Below, one piece after another: positions 43,706 to 55,302 of a stretch of DNA of 64,000 nt (within the stretch, counting starts at the first letter, position 1; every line of letters begins with the position of its first letter). Source of the stretch: Rhizorhabdus wittichii RW1. Its GTDB lineage: Bacteria; Pseudomonadota; Alphaproteobacteria; Sphingomonadales; Sphingomonadaceae. The notes under the pieces were generated by a model. It ran no database searches. It saw nothing but the letters and a program-made list of their open reading frames with translations, and had not been told where the DNA came from. Position numbers and translations under genes: made by a program. Location: contig CP000699.1 in the NCBI GenBank assembly GCA_000016765.1, positions 496,001-560,000 on the forward strand. The letters are read 5' to 3'.

Positions 43706-43798
43706 CGTCATTCCCGCGAAAGCGGGAATCCATGGACGGCGGCCCGCAAGAGATGGAATGTGCCGTGACCGTGGATTCCCGCTGTCGCGGGAATGACG
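43706..43798. repeat. 93-bp inverted-repeat element, copy B
   Basis: Same element as copy A (28144-28236) but in the opposite orientation, with 3 mismatches over 93 bp by my alignment. It fills the gap between the molybdenum hydroxylase operon and the LAL regulator gene, ending 22 bases before that start, so the hairpins it forms could separate the two transcripts. Confidence 0.85.
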
Positions 43799-43820
43799 GA
43801 AAACAGGCGAGGCCGGGACC

Positions 43821-46406
43821 ATGACGATCAACGCCGGGGATGGCTGGTCCCGACGCATCGACGATCTGGCGCCCCGGATCGCCCGCCACCACGTCACGCT
43901 GCTGCGGGCGCCGGCCGGCCATGGCAAGAGCGTCGCCCTCGACCGGCTGCGCGCCGCGATCGAGGCGGGCGGGGAGCGCTGCGCCGCGCTGCTGCTCGAC
44001 AAGCGCGACGCCGATCTGAGCCGCTTCTTCCGGCGGGTCGCCCAGGCGCTGGGCGTCGATCCCGCCCAGCCCGATGCGGCGGGCGTGGCCGAGGCGGTGG
44101 AAGTCGGGGCCGCCGACGACCGCCCGGCCCTATTGTTCCTCGACGGCATCGACGAGGCGGGCGATGTCCTGCCCCCGGCGTTGTCCGACCTGATCCTGTT
44201 CGCCCCCGGCCTGCGCTTCGTGATCGCCTCGCGCGAGAGCAATCTTCCCGGGCTGGCGAAGCTGCGCGCGCAGGATCGGGTCGCGGTGATCGGTCCCGAC
44301 CAGCTCGGCTTCACCCGCGCCGAGGCGCTCGCCTTCCTCGGCGCCAGCGAGGATGCCGACGTCCTGCGTCTGGTCGACCGCTGCGAGGGCTGGCCGATCC
44401 TGCTCAAATTCGTGCGCGACGGGCTCGATGCCGGCGATCCGCCGACGCTGGCCGGCGACATGGGGTCGGTGTCGGCCGGCCTGATCGCCGACTTCCTCGA
44501 CGAGCAGATCCTCGCCCCGCTGCTGCCCGAGGACGCCGATTTCCTCGAGCGGACGGCTGTGGTGTCGCGCTTCACGCTCGATCTGGCGCGGCTGCTCGCG
44601 CCCGAGGCCGCCGTCGAGCAATCGGTCGAGCGGCTCGGCCGCGCGGCGGGGCTGCTCCAGGCGCGGCGGCTCAACGGCTTGTGGTATCACGTCAATCCGA
44701 TGCTCCGCGCGACGCTGATGCGGCGCTTCCAGGCGCGGATCGGGTCGGACGTCCGCCGCGTCCACCGCATGATCGAGGCGTGGATGATCGAGCATGACGC
44801 GGTCGACGAGGCGGTGCTCCACGCCTGCCTCGCCCAGGATTATGACGAATGCGTCCAGCTCGTCCGCCGCTTCGGACCCGCCAATCTCTCGATGCGCTAC
44901 GGATTGCGGACGCTCCGCTCGGTGCTGGCCGCGCTGCCGCGCCACTATCTCGACCATGAACCCGCGCTCGGCATCTCGGAGGCGCTGGTGCTGTCGAAGG
45001 AAGGCCGCGTGTCCGACGCCCGGCGGCTGATCCACCGGCTGCGCGACAAGGCCGGCGGCCATGCGGCGGCGGCCGGCGCGCTCGGCGATCTCGACCTGCT
45101 CGACATCATGCTCGCCTGCCATGCCGATCAGCCGCTCATGCCCGGGCTCGCCGACCGGCTGTCTGCGGTCGCCGCGGCGCTGCCGCACGACGATGTGATC
45201 CATCAGGGCTGGGTCCAGAACCTGATCTGCCGCGTCCATCTCAGCCTCGGCAATTTCACCCATGCCGCCGCCGCCGGGATCGCCGCCGAACATTATTATG
45301 CCCGGTCGGACTCGCGCTACGGCCAGTTCTTCGTCCACCTCCACCTCGCCTCGACGCGGAGCTGGCAGGGGCTCTACGATCAGGTCGGCAGCCATATCGA
45401 CAGCGCCGAATCGATTGCCGTCCAGCATTTCCCCGAAGACCCGGCGATGGCGACGCTCTGCCGGCTGCTGCGCGCCGAGCTGCTGTTCGACCAGGGCCAG
45501 GCCGATCTCGGCATCGACCTGCTGCCCGCGTTGCAGAGCGCCGAGAACAACGACGGGTGGCTCGACCTGTTCGTCAGCGGCTATCGCACCGCCGCGCTCC
45601 ACGCCTTTCGCGGCGGCGGCCTCGAAGCCGCGCTGGCGGTCACCCGGCGGGGCGACGAGGCGGCGCTGCGCATCGGCCTGCCGCGCCTCGCGCTGGTCAT
45701 GCAGATCCTCCGCGCCGAGCTGCTGTCGCTCGCCGGGCATCGCAACCAGGCGGGCGCCGCGCTGCGCGCGATCCGGGTACCGAGCAACGGCGAGGACGAC
45801 GCGCGCTGGCGCGAGCGGCTCGCGCTCGGCATCGCCAATGCCCGGCTGCTGATCCATTCGCGCCAGTTCCGCCGGGCGACCGTGCTGCTCGACACGCTGG
45901 AAGGCGAATGCGAGCGCCGGGGGATCGGCCGCCTCGTCGCCAAGGTGGGGCTGCTGCGGGCGCTGCTGCTCGCCTGCTCGGGCAGCCCGCAGCGCGCGAT
46001 CGCGACGCTGGTCGAACTGCTCCAGTCGGCGCAGCAGCCGTCGATGCAGGCCTTCATCGAGGAGGGCGAACTGATGGCGCGACTCTGCTCGCTGGTCGCC
46101 CATCATTCGCAGCGCCACGCCCTCGGCCCGGAGGCGAGCCGTTTCCTCGCCGAGCTGTCGGAACGGCTCGGCCAGAGCTACGAGCATGTCATCGACCGCG
46201 ATGCCGGCGGTTCCTATCTCAGCGCCCGCGAGCGCGAGATATTGCTCAGCCTTGCCCAGGGCGAATCGAACAAGTCGACCGCCGAGCGCCTCAACGTCTC
46301 CGAAGCGACGGTGAAATTCCACCTCCAGCGCATCTATCGCAAGCTCGGCGCCCACAACCGTGTCAAGGCGATCGCCGTCGCCCAGCAACAGGGCCTGCTT
46401 TACTGA
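43821..46406 (+). CDS. LuxR-family (LAL/MalT-like) ATP-binding transcriptional regulator
   Basis: Large ATP-binding regulator of 861 residues. N-terminal STAND-type NTPase: Walker A RAPAGHGKS (about 29-37) and Walker B ALLFLDGIDEA (about 108-118). A long middle region of helical (TPR-like) repeats, about 330-780, probably senses the inducer. The C-terminal LuxR helix-turn-helix is LSAREREILLSLAQGESNKS followed by the recognition helix VSEATVKFHLQRIYRKLG, ending at residue 861. MalT-type regulators activate on binding ligand and ATP. It sits in the middle of the second cluster, so it is the natural candidate to bind the 16-bp dyads there. Confidence 0.9.
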   Translation: MTINAGDGWSRRIDDLAPRIARHHVTLLRAPAGHGKSVALDRLRAAIEAGGERCAALLLDKRDADLSRFFRRVAQALGVDPAQPDAAGVAEAVEVGAADDRPALLFLDGIDEAGDVLPPALSDLILFAPGLRFVIASRESNLPGLAKLRAQDRVAVIGPDQLGFTRAEALAFLGASEDADVLRLVDRCEGWPILLKFVRDGLDAGDPPTLAGDMGSVSAGLIADFLDEQILAPLLPEDADFLERTAVVSRFTLDLARLLAPEAAVEQSVERLGRAAGLLQARRLNGLWYHVNPMLRATLMRRFQARIGSDVRRVHRMIEAWMIEHDAVDEAVLHACLAQDYDECVQLVRRFGPANLSMRYGLRTLRSVLAALPRHYLDHEPALGISEALVLSKEGRVSDARRLIHRLRDKAGGHAAAAGALGDLDLLDIMLACHADQPLMPGLADRLSAVAAALPHDDVIHQGWVQNLICRVHLSLGNFTHAAAAGIAAEHYYARSDSRYGQFFVHLHLASTRSWQGLYDQVGSHIDSAESIAVQHFPEDPAMATLCRLLRAELLFDQGQADLGIDLLPALQSAENNDGWLDLFVSGYRTAALHAFRGGGLEAALAVTRRGDEAALRIGLPRLALVMQILRAELLSLAGHRNQAGAALRAIRVPSNGEDDARWRERLALGIANARLLIHSRQFRRATVLLDTLEGECERRGIGRLVAKVGLLRALLLACSGSPQRAIATLVELLQSAQQPSMQAFIEEGELMARLCSLVAHHSQRHALGPEASRFLAELSERLGQSYEHVIDRDAGGSYLSAREREILLSLAQGESNKSTAERLNVSEATVKFHLQRIYRKLGAHNRVKAIAVAQQQGLLY

Positions 46407-46438
46407 ACAGGCAAGGACGCGGCCTTTCGCGGTCCGGC

Positions 46439-46454
46439 CTATCCGAACGGATAG
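46439..46454. promoter_or_regulatory. Candidate operator dyad 3 (upstream of Rieske operon)
   Basis: CTATCCGAACGGATAG is a perfect 16-bp dyad (7-bp arms, AA centre). Read on the other strand it matches the site at 38378 in 15 of 16 positions. It is 33 bases past the regulator stop and 182 bp before the PLP enzyme. The rest of the 230-bp gap (46407-46636) holds no gene that I can support. Confidence 0.65.
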
Positions 46455-46636
46455 AGGCTTTCATCGCTCCGGCCATACACCTCCTTTCGGCAGCGCCGGA
46501 AGGCGGGCGCAAGGCTTGTCACCCTCCGCCGTTCCCCCTCTCATGACGCCCATAAGCGATGGGCACGATCCATTGGGAGGGCAGGATGAAATTACCGGCA
46601 TGTCCTTTCGCCGATCGGGCGGGAGGCGATTGAGCG

Positions 46637-47593
46637 ATGGCCGTCGCCACCCCCGCGCTGCCGGCGCTGGCGGAGATCGAGGCCGCGCGCGAACGGATCG
46701 CCGGGATCGCCGATCCGACGCCGCTGGTCCGCCTCCAGGCCGACGGGCGCGCCGATATCCACCTCAAGCTCGAAACGCTTCAGCCCGTCGGCTCGTTCAA
46801 GGTCCGCTGCGCGGCCAACGCGCTGCTCCGCCGGGTCGAGGCCGGCGCGCGCGACGTCTCGACCGCGAGCGCGGGCAATTTCGCGCAGGGCCTCGCCTAT
46901 GCGGGGCGCGAACGTGGCGTCAAGGTGACCGCCTATGTCCCGGAGACCGCCGCCGAGAGCAAGCTCGACGGGCTCCGCCGGCTCGGCGCGGCGATCGTCG
47001 CGCTGCCCTATGACCGCTGGTGGGCGATGCTCGCCGAGGGTAGCGACGATGCCGGCTTCATCCATCCGGTCGCCGATCCCGACGTGCTGGCGGGCAACGG
47101 CACGATCGGGCTGGAGCTGCTCGACGCGCGCCCCGACCTCGCGGCGGTCATCGTCCCCTATGGCGGCGGCGGGCTGATCAGCGGAATCGCCGCCGCCCTG
47201 AAGGCACGCGGATCGAACGCCCGCGTCATCGCCTGCGAGACCGAGGCCGGCGCGCCGCTGCGCGCGGCGCTGGCCGCCGGGCGGCCGGTCACCATCCCGT
47301 TCGATTCGGGCAGCTTCGTCACCGGCATGGGCGGCCCCGCCGTGATCCCGGCGATGTGGCCGCACGTCCGCGCGCTGGTCGACGACACCGCGCTCGTCTC
47401 GCTCGCCGAAACGGCAGCGGCGGTGCGGCTGCTCGTCGAGCGTCACCACCTGATCGCCGAGGGCGCCGGCGCGGCCCCCGTCGCGGCGGCGCTCGCCCGC
47501 CAGGAAGCGGCGGGCCCGGTCGCCTGCATCGTCTCCGGCGGCCATCTCGATCTCGGCCATCTCGTCACCATCCTGGGCGGTGCGGTGCCCTGA
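46637..47593 (+). CDS. PLP-dependent fold-type II enzyme (threonine dehydratase-like)
   Basis: A 318-residue relative of threonine/serine dehydratases and racemases. The PLP lysine is in VGSFKVRCAAN (about residues 49-59), the asparagine loop in SAGNFAQGLAYAG, and the glycine loop in PYGGGGLISGIAAAL. No ACT domain. It differs clearly from the dehydratase at 38469 (for example QPVGSFKVR against QRTGTFKAR), so the pair is not a recent duplication. It is the first gene of the operon with the Rieske oxygenase (47 bases downstream), whose chemistry it may complement by a deamination or ring-related lyase step. Substrate unknown. Confidence 0.8.
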   Translation: MAVATPALPALAEIEAARERIAGIADPTPLVRLQADGRADIHLKLETLQPVGSFKVRCAANALLRRVEAGARDVSTASAGNFAQGLAYAGRERGVKVTAYVPETAAESKLDGLRRLGAAIVALPYDRWWAMLAEGSDDAGFIHPVADPDVLAGNGTIGLELLDARPDLAAVIVPYGGGGLISGIAAALKARGSNARVIACETEAGAPLRAALAAGRPVTIPFDSGSFVTGMGGPAVIPAMWPHVRALVDDTALVSLAETAAAVRLLVERHHLIAEGAGAAPVAAALARQEAAGPVACIVSGGHLDLGHLVTILGGAVP

Positions 47594-47640
47594 GCGCCGC
47601 CGACCGCCCCACCCCATCATCCGTGTCAAAGGAGCAGATC

Positions 47641-48654
47641 GTGTCCACAACCATCATGAACCGTCCGACCGCCGGCAATCCGACGAGCCGCGCGCAGGGC
47701 GAGAAGATCCTGCTCGAAGGCGAGGACGGCCTGTTCACCCAGTCCTGGTTCCCGATCTGCCTGTCGAGCGACGTGCCGGTCGGCACGGTCAAGGGCTATG
47801 GCTTCCTCGACGGCCGCATCATCGTGTTCCGGGGCGAGGACGGCATCGCCAACGTCACCAGCGCCTTCTGCCCGCATCTCGGCGCGGACCTGCGATCGGG
47901 CGACGTCGTCGGCAACACCGTCCGCTGCGCCTTCCATCATTGGAACTATGACGGCCAGGGGCGTTGCGTCGCGACCAAGATCGGCGATACGCCGCCGCCG
48001 TCCGCCCGCCTCTACAAATTCGTCAGCCAGGAGCGGTACGGCATCATCTGGGCATTCAACGGCGACGATCCGCATTACGACCTGCCCGACTTCCCCTATC
48101 CCGAGGAGGAACTGGTCTTCCGGACGGTCGTCAACGGCGAACCGAACGACGTCGATCCGTGGATCCAGTGCGCCAACACGCCCGACATGCAGCACATCAA
48201 GGCGCTGCATAACATCACGTTCACCCAGGACGACCCCGAGGACATCGCCTGGACCGACCATTCGATGGTCTACAGCTTCTCGGGCATCCATACCGACGGG
48301 TCGCCGGTCGACAATGTCGTCGGCATCTACGGCACGTCGCTCTACTATCAGACCACCGACTATGCGGGCCGCTGGTTCGGCTTCCTCAACCCGATGGGGA
48401 TGCCCCGGGCCGGCTCCTCGCAGAACTACATGGTGCTGGCCGCGCGCCGCGACATGGGCACGCCCGAGGAGGTCGAGCGCTTCCTGGATTTCGTCGAGGA
48501 GCTCGAACGCGGCGTGGTGTCCGAGGACCTGATGGTCATGTCGTCGATCAAGTTCCGGCCGGGCACGCTGACCAGGAGCGACAAGACGCTCGCCCGCTTC
48601 TTCGACTATATGCGCGCCTATCCGCGCGCCCACCCGTCACGCGATTTCATCTGA
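47641..48654 (+). CDS. Rieske non-heme iron oxygenase, alpha subunit
   Basis: Catalytic oxygenase component (337 residues). The GTG at 47641 follows AAAGGAG by 6 bases. The Rieske [2Fe-2S] ligands are C77-P-H79 and C96-x2-H99 (AFCPHLGADL and CAFHHWNYDGQGRC), and the mononuclear iron site is NTPDMQHIKALHN with D182, H185 and H190. Length matches the three-component, alpha-only type (monooxygenase or dealkylase) rather than alpha/beta ring dioxygenases. No reductase, ferredoxin or beta subunit is in the window, so electrons must come from elsewhere. It probably acts on a product of the molybdenum enzyme or on the imported substrate; this is inference. Confidence 0.9.
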   Translation: MSTTIMNRPTAGNPTSRAQGEKILLEGEDGLFTQSWFPICLSSDVPVGTVKGYGFLDGRIIVFRGEDGIANVTSAFCPHLGADLRSGDVVGNTVRCAFHHWNYDGQGRCVATKIGDTPPPSARLYKFVSQERYGIIWAFNGDDPHYDLPDFPYPEEELVFRTVVNGEPNDVDPWIQCANTPDMQHIKALHNITFTQDDPEDIAWTDHSMVYSFSGIHTDGSPVDNVVGIYGTSLYYQTTDYAGRWFGFLNPMGMPRAGSSQNYMVLAARRDMGTPEEVERFLDFVEELERGVVSEDLMVMSSIKFRPGTLTRSDKTLARFFDYMRAYPRAHPSRDFI

Positions 48655-48703
48655 GCGAGGAACGGCGGCAGCGACCGCCAAGAAGGGGACGTGGAGAAAA
48701 ATC

Positions 48704-50845
48704 ATGACAGGGAAACTCAGGATCGGCCGATGGGCCATTGGAACTGCAATATTTTCGATCGCAACCATGGCCATGGCGCAGCGGCCCGAAACGGCCGGGC
48801 CAGCGATCGGGGCGGAGGAGGCGCCTGACCAGATCGTCGTCACTGGCCGCAAGCGCGAGGAACGGCTGCAGGACGTGCCCGAGGCGATCACCGCCTTCAC
48901 CTCGGCGTCGATCGAGGCGGCGGCGATCGACAATATCCGCGACGTGGCGCTCAACGTGCCCAATTTCAGCATCTCGTCGGCCGAGCAGCCGGGCATCGTG
49001 CTGATCAACATCCGCGGCGTCGGCCAGGTCCGCAACGGCGAGCCGCCGATCGCGGTGGTGATCGACGGCGTCCAGCTCAACAACGTCAACCAGTTCACCC
49101 AGGACCTGTTCGACATCGAACGGATCGAGGTGCTGAAGGGACCGCAGGGCGCGGTCTACGGCCGCAACGCGATCGCCGGCGCGCTCAACATCGTCACCCG
49201 CCAGCCCACCAACGAACTGGAAGGCATGGTCGAGGGCACGATCGGCACCGGCAGCGACCTGCGCGCGCGCGCCGCGATCAGCGGGCCGATCGTCGAGGAC
49301 AAGCTGCTGTTCCGGCTGTCCGGCGCGGTGCGCGATTTCGACGGCGACATCAGGAACGTGACCGTCGGCAAGGACATCAACAACGACAAGTCCTACAGCT
49401 TCCGCGGCAGCCTGATCGCCCATCCCAGCGAGGCGCTGACGATCGACATCCGCGGCTCGCGGACCGAGAACCACAGCGGCGCGGCCTGGTATTCCTTCGT
49501 GCCGCCGGGCGCGCGGCGGACCGACCTGCTGCCGATCACCGCCGACATCCCCGGCAAGGTCGACCGCTATCTCCACGATGCGTCGGTCAAGATCGACTAT
49601 GAATTCCCGGGCGCCACGCTGACCTCGGTCAGTGCCTATACCCGGACCAAATTCTTCCTGAACGAGGATTTCGACTTCCTACCGTTCGACTATCTGTCGG
49701 GCACGCAGGGGTTCAAGTCCGACGCCTGGAGCCAGGAACTGCGGCTGACGTCGGACCCCGGCCGGTTCAACTGGATGGCCGGCGCCTATCTGATCAAGAC
49801 CGACCAGAAGCTCGACAGCGTGCTGTACGTGCGGCCGGGGGCCGGCGGAGTGCTGTTCCCCTTCCCGATCTCGGCGCCGACCGTCTTCACCGCCACCCGG
49901 TCGACCGACGACAATTTCGCCTACGCCTTCTTCGGGCAGGCCAATTATAGCGCGACCGACGCGCTCGATCTGTCGCTGGGGCTGCGCTACGACATCGACG
50001 AGCGCAAGCAGACCGACCGGGCGCTGCCCGGCCTGCCGCGCTACGACAAGACGTTCAAGGCGTTCCAGCCCAAGCTCGCCATCACCTACAAGCTGACGCC
50101 CGACGCCAATCTCTACGCCTCGGCGGGCAAGGGCTTCCGCAGCGGCGGCTTCAACCCCAACGCCCGCATCACACGCGTCTACAAGGCCGAGGAGAATTGG
50201 AGCTTCGAGACCGGCTTCAAGTCGACCTGGCTCGATCGCAAGCTGACCCTCAACGGCGCGCTGTTCTACACCCGCGTCAAGGATCGGCAGATCTACCTGT
50301 TCGACCAGCTCACCGGATCGCAGATCATCACCAACCCGATCCCGCGCTCGCGCATCTTCGGCGCCGAACTGGAGATGACGGCGCGGCCGGCGGACGGCCT
50401 CGACATCTCGCTGTCGGGCGGTTTCCTCGACACCAAGGTCACCCGCTACGACACGACGGTGTTCGCCGGGCTGCCCGCGGCCGGCGACTTCACCGGCAAC
50501 GACCTGCCGCAGGTGCCGCGCTGGTCCTATTCGGCGGCGGTGCAGTACCGCATCCCGCTCGGCGCCGACACCGATCTCACCCCGCGCATCGAGGCGAACG
50601 GCAAGGGCGGCCATTATTATTGGGAGGTCGACAATCGCGACCGGCTGAACTTCGTCAACCTGGTCAATGCCCGGCTGTCGCTGCGCACCGGCCCGGTGAC
50701 GCTGACCGCCTATGTCGAGAACCTGTTCGACAAGGAATATCTGATCGACGTCGTCGCGCAGCGTTTCAGCGGTGCTCCGCTCGGCGATTACAACCAGAGG
50801 AGCTGGGGGCGGCGCTACGGCCTGACCGGCCGGTTCAACTTCTAG
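48704..50845 (+). CDS. TonB-dependent outer-membrane receptor
   Basis: Second receptor of the window, 713 residues. Signal peptide MTGKLRIGRWAIGTAIFSIA with cleavage after AMA, then the TonB box-like DQIVVTGRKREERLQDVPEAITAF, plug block IEVLKGPQGAVYGRNAIAGAL and a barrel ending in GRFNF. It shares the overall design of the receptor at 15850 but with limited identity. Position within the Rieske operon (49 bases after it, 4 bases before the SDR gene) implies a cognate organic substrate. A GGAG site is at 48692-48695. Confidence 0.9.
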   Translation: MTGKLRIGRWAIGTAIFSIATMAMAQRPETAGPAIGAEEAPDQIVVTGRKREERLQDVPEAITAFTSASIEAAAIDNIRDVALNVPNFSISSAEQPGIVLINIRGVGQVRNGEPPIAVVIDGVQLNNVNQFTQDLFDIERIEVLKGPQGAVYGRNAIAGALNIVTRQPTNELEGMVEGTIGTGSDLRARAAISGPIVEDKLLFRLSGAVRDFDGDIRNVTVGKDINNDKSYSFRGSLIAHPSEALTIDIRGSRTENHSGAAWYSFVPPGARRTDLLPITADIPGKVDRYLHDASVKIDYEFPGATLTSVSAYTRTKFFLNEDFDFLPFDYLSGTQGFKSDAWSQELRLTSDPGRFNWMAGAYLIKTDQKLDSVLYVRPGAGGVLFPFPISAPTVFTATRSTDDNFAYAFFGQANYSATDALDLSLGLRYDIDERKQTDRALPGLPRYDKTFKAFQPKLAITYKLTPDANLYASAGKGFRSGGFNPNARITRVYKAEENWSFETGFKSTWLDRKLTLNGALFYTRVKDRQIYLFDQLTGSQIITNPIPRSRIFGAELEMTARPADGLDISLSGGFLDTKVTRYDTTVFAGLPAAGDFTGNDLPQVPRWSYSAAVQYRIPLGADTDLTPRIEANGKGGHYYWEVDNRDRLNFVNLVNARLSLRTGPVTLTAYVENLFDKEYLIDVVAQRFSGAPLGDYNQRSWGRRYGLTGRFNF

Positions 50846-50849
50846 GCCG

Positions 50850-51695
50850 ATGCGGGCGGCCGTCGTCACGGGGGCGTCGAGCGGCATCGGCCGCGCGACG
50901 GCCGCCCTGTTGGTAGAACGCGGGTGGCGCGTGTTCGGATCGGTCCGGACCGAAGCGCAGGCGGAGGAACTGTCCGTCGCGCTCGGCCCGGCCCTCGTCC
51001 CGCTCCGCTTCGACCTGCGCGACGGCCCGGCGATCGCGCGGGCGGCCAAACAGGTCGCGGCGGCGCTGGAGGGGAGCCGCCTGGCGGGACTCGTCAACAA
51101 TGCCGGGCTCGCCCATTTCGGGCCGCTCGCGGTGCAGCCGATCGCTGATTGGCAGGCGCAGGTCGACGTCAACCTGACCGGCACGCTGCGCGTCGTCCAG
51201 GCCTTCCTGCCGCTGCTCGGCGCCGATCGCGCGCGCAGCGGACCGCCGGGGCGGATCGTCAATATCTCTTCGGTCAGCGGGCGGATCACCCTGCCCTTCA
51301 CCAGCGGCTATGCCGCGTCGAAACATGGGCTGGAGGCGCTATCCGACGCGATGCGGCGCGAGCTGGCGATCTACGGCATCCGGACGATCGTCATTCAGCC
51401 CGGCGCGGTGCGGACGCCGATCTGGGACAAGGTCGACCGCCCCGAGGACGAACGCTTCGCGGACGGCGATTTCGGGCCGCCGTTCGCGCGGTTCAAGATC
51501 GCCTTCGCGGCGGCGGGCGAGGCGGCGCTCCCGCCCGAGCGCTTCGCGGCGCTGATCCACCGCGTCCTCACCATCCGCCATCCGCGCCCGCGCTATGCAC
51601 TGATGCGCGGGCGGCTGGCCCATTGGACACTGCCGCGCCTGCTGCCCGACCGGATGCTCGACCGCATCCTGGCCGGCCAACTTGGCCCCTCATGA
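50850..51695 (+). CDS. Short-chain dehydrogenase/reductase
   Basis: NAD(P)-dependent oxidoreductase of 281 residues. The Rossmann motif TGASSGIG is at residues 7-14, NNAG near residue 90, and the catalytic triad as S (VNISSVSG), Y-x3-K (YAASK) near residue 155. The Arg after the first strand region (GSVRTEAQAE) suggests preference for NADP(H), weakly. It starts 4 bases past the receptor stop and is followed by a 13-base gap to the SRPBCC gene. In this operon it likely oxidises an alcohol formed by the oxygenase. Confidence 0.88.
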   Translation: MRAAVVTGASSGIGRATAALLVERGWRVFGSVRTEAQAEELSVALGPALVPLRFDLRDGPAIARAAKQVAAALEGSRLAGLVNNAGLAHFGPLAVQPIADWQAQVDVNLTGTLRVVQAFLPLLGADRARSGPPGRIVNISSVSGRITLPFTSGYAASKHGLEALSDAMRRELAIYGIRTIVIQPGAVRTPIWDKVDRPEDERFADGDFGPPFARFKIAFAAAGEAALPPERFAALIHRVLTIRHPRPRYALMRGRLAHWTLPRLLPDRMLDRILAGQLGPS

Positions 51696-51708
51696 GGATG
51701 GGAACAGC

Positions 51709-52148
51709 ATGATCACCGTCGAGAAAGCCACCCGCGTCGCCGCGACCGCCGACCGGCTGTGGCATCTCCTGTCGAGCCGCGAGGGGCAATGCCGGCTCGA
51801 ACGCGGCATCGTCGCGTCGATCGAGTTCGAGGGCGACGGCGTCGGCATGGTCCGCCACATGCGGCTCGAAGGCCATCCGCCGGAGATCATCGTCAGGGAA
51901 CGGCTCGATCATTGCGACCCCGTCGCGCGCGAGATGCGGCTGAGCATCGTCGATACCGGCGATATCGTGCCCTTCGCCTGCCACAGCGGCCATGCTCGCG
52001 TCATCCCCGCCGGGCCGGCAGCGTCGATCCTCTATCTGCGGACCAGCTTCGTGCCGGTCGACATGGAGGACGAGGCCGCCCGCGCGATCGCCGAGCGGAA
52101 CCACGACATGCTGATCGCCAACGTCCGCGCGGCGCTGGCCGAGCCCGC

Positions 52149-52152
<4 letters not shown>
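51709..52152 (+). CDS. SRPBCC (polyketide cyclase-like) family protein
   Basis: A 147-residue START/Bet v1-type fold protein: [26 protein letters not shown] is the typical START start with the W-x-LL helix. Such proteins bind hydrophobic ligands in a deep pocket, sometimes catalysing cyclisation or dehydration. ATG at 51709 has GAGGATGGG 8 bases upstream; an earlier TTG is in frame. Last gene of the operon, with a 4-base convergent overlap with alaS. Role in the pathway cannot be read from the sequence. Confidence 0.75.
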
Positions 52153-54812
<2,660 letters not shown>

Positions 54813-54933
54813 GGGTGCGACTTAGGCGAGAGCAGGCCGCTTCTCAAGCGGTTCGGCGGAGAGCATGGCAGATCGTCGCTGCTACGTCCTAATGCGTATG
54901 GCCTAAAGCCCGCCCGGCGCGGAATATGACCCC

Positions 54934-55293
54934 ATGATGTCCAGCCCCTCGAAACGATCCGTGGCCGTCCTGCTCGGCCTGTCCTGCCTCTTCGCATCGC
55001 AGGCCGCGACAGCCCGGCCCGACCGGCTCGCCCGCGAGGGCCATGCGCTGGCGGTGAAGCGGTGCGGCGCCTGCCATGCCACCGAGAAGACCGGTGCGAG
55101 CCCCCTCCCCATCGCGCCGCCCTTCCGTTCGCTGGGCTATCGCTATCCGGTGGAGACGCTCGACGAGGCGCTCGCCGAGGGGATCGTCGCCGGCCATCCC
55201 GACATGCCGTCCGATCCGTGGGAGCCGGCCGACATCAAGCGTTTCATCGCCTATCTGGAGAGCATCGGCCCGAAGCCGGCCAAGGCGCGCTGA
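54934..55293 (+). CDS. Monohaem c-type cytochrome
   Basis: A 119-residue precursor with a signal peptide (MMSSPSKRSVAVLLGLSCLF, cleavage near TARP), a single haem motif CGACH near residue 45, and a likely axial methionine in HPDMPSDPW. Short class I cytochrome, probably periplasmic. No oxidoreductase is adjacent, so the redox partner is unknown. Either of the two first ATG codons may be used. Its stop is 9 bases from the stop of the convergent GST gene. Confidence 0.85.
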   Translation: MMSSPSKRSVAVLLGLSCLFASQAATARPDRLAREGHALAVKRCGACHATEKTGASPLPIAPPFRSLGYRYPVETLDEALAEGIVAGHPDMPSDPWEPADIKRFIAYLESIGPKPAKAR

Positions 55294-55302
55294 ACCGCGC
55301 GA

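Noticed and set aside
43681-43800. Short peptides of the type SFPRQRES / SRFRGNDRG across the 93-bp repeats
   Set aside because: These are translations of the inverted-repeat element, known to be annotated falsely as protein ends; the DNA palindrome explains them.
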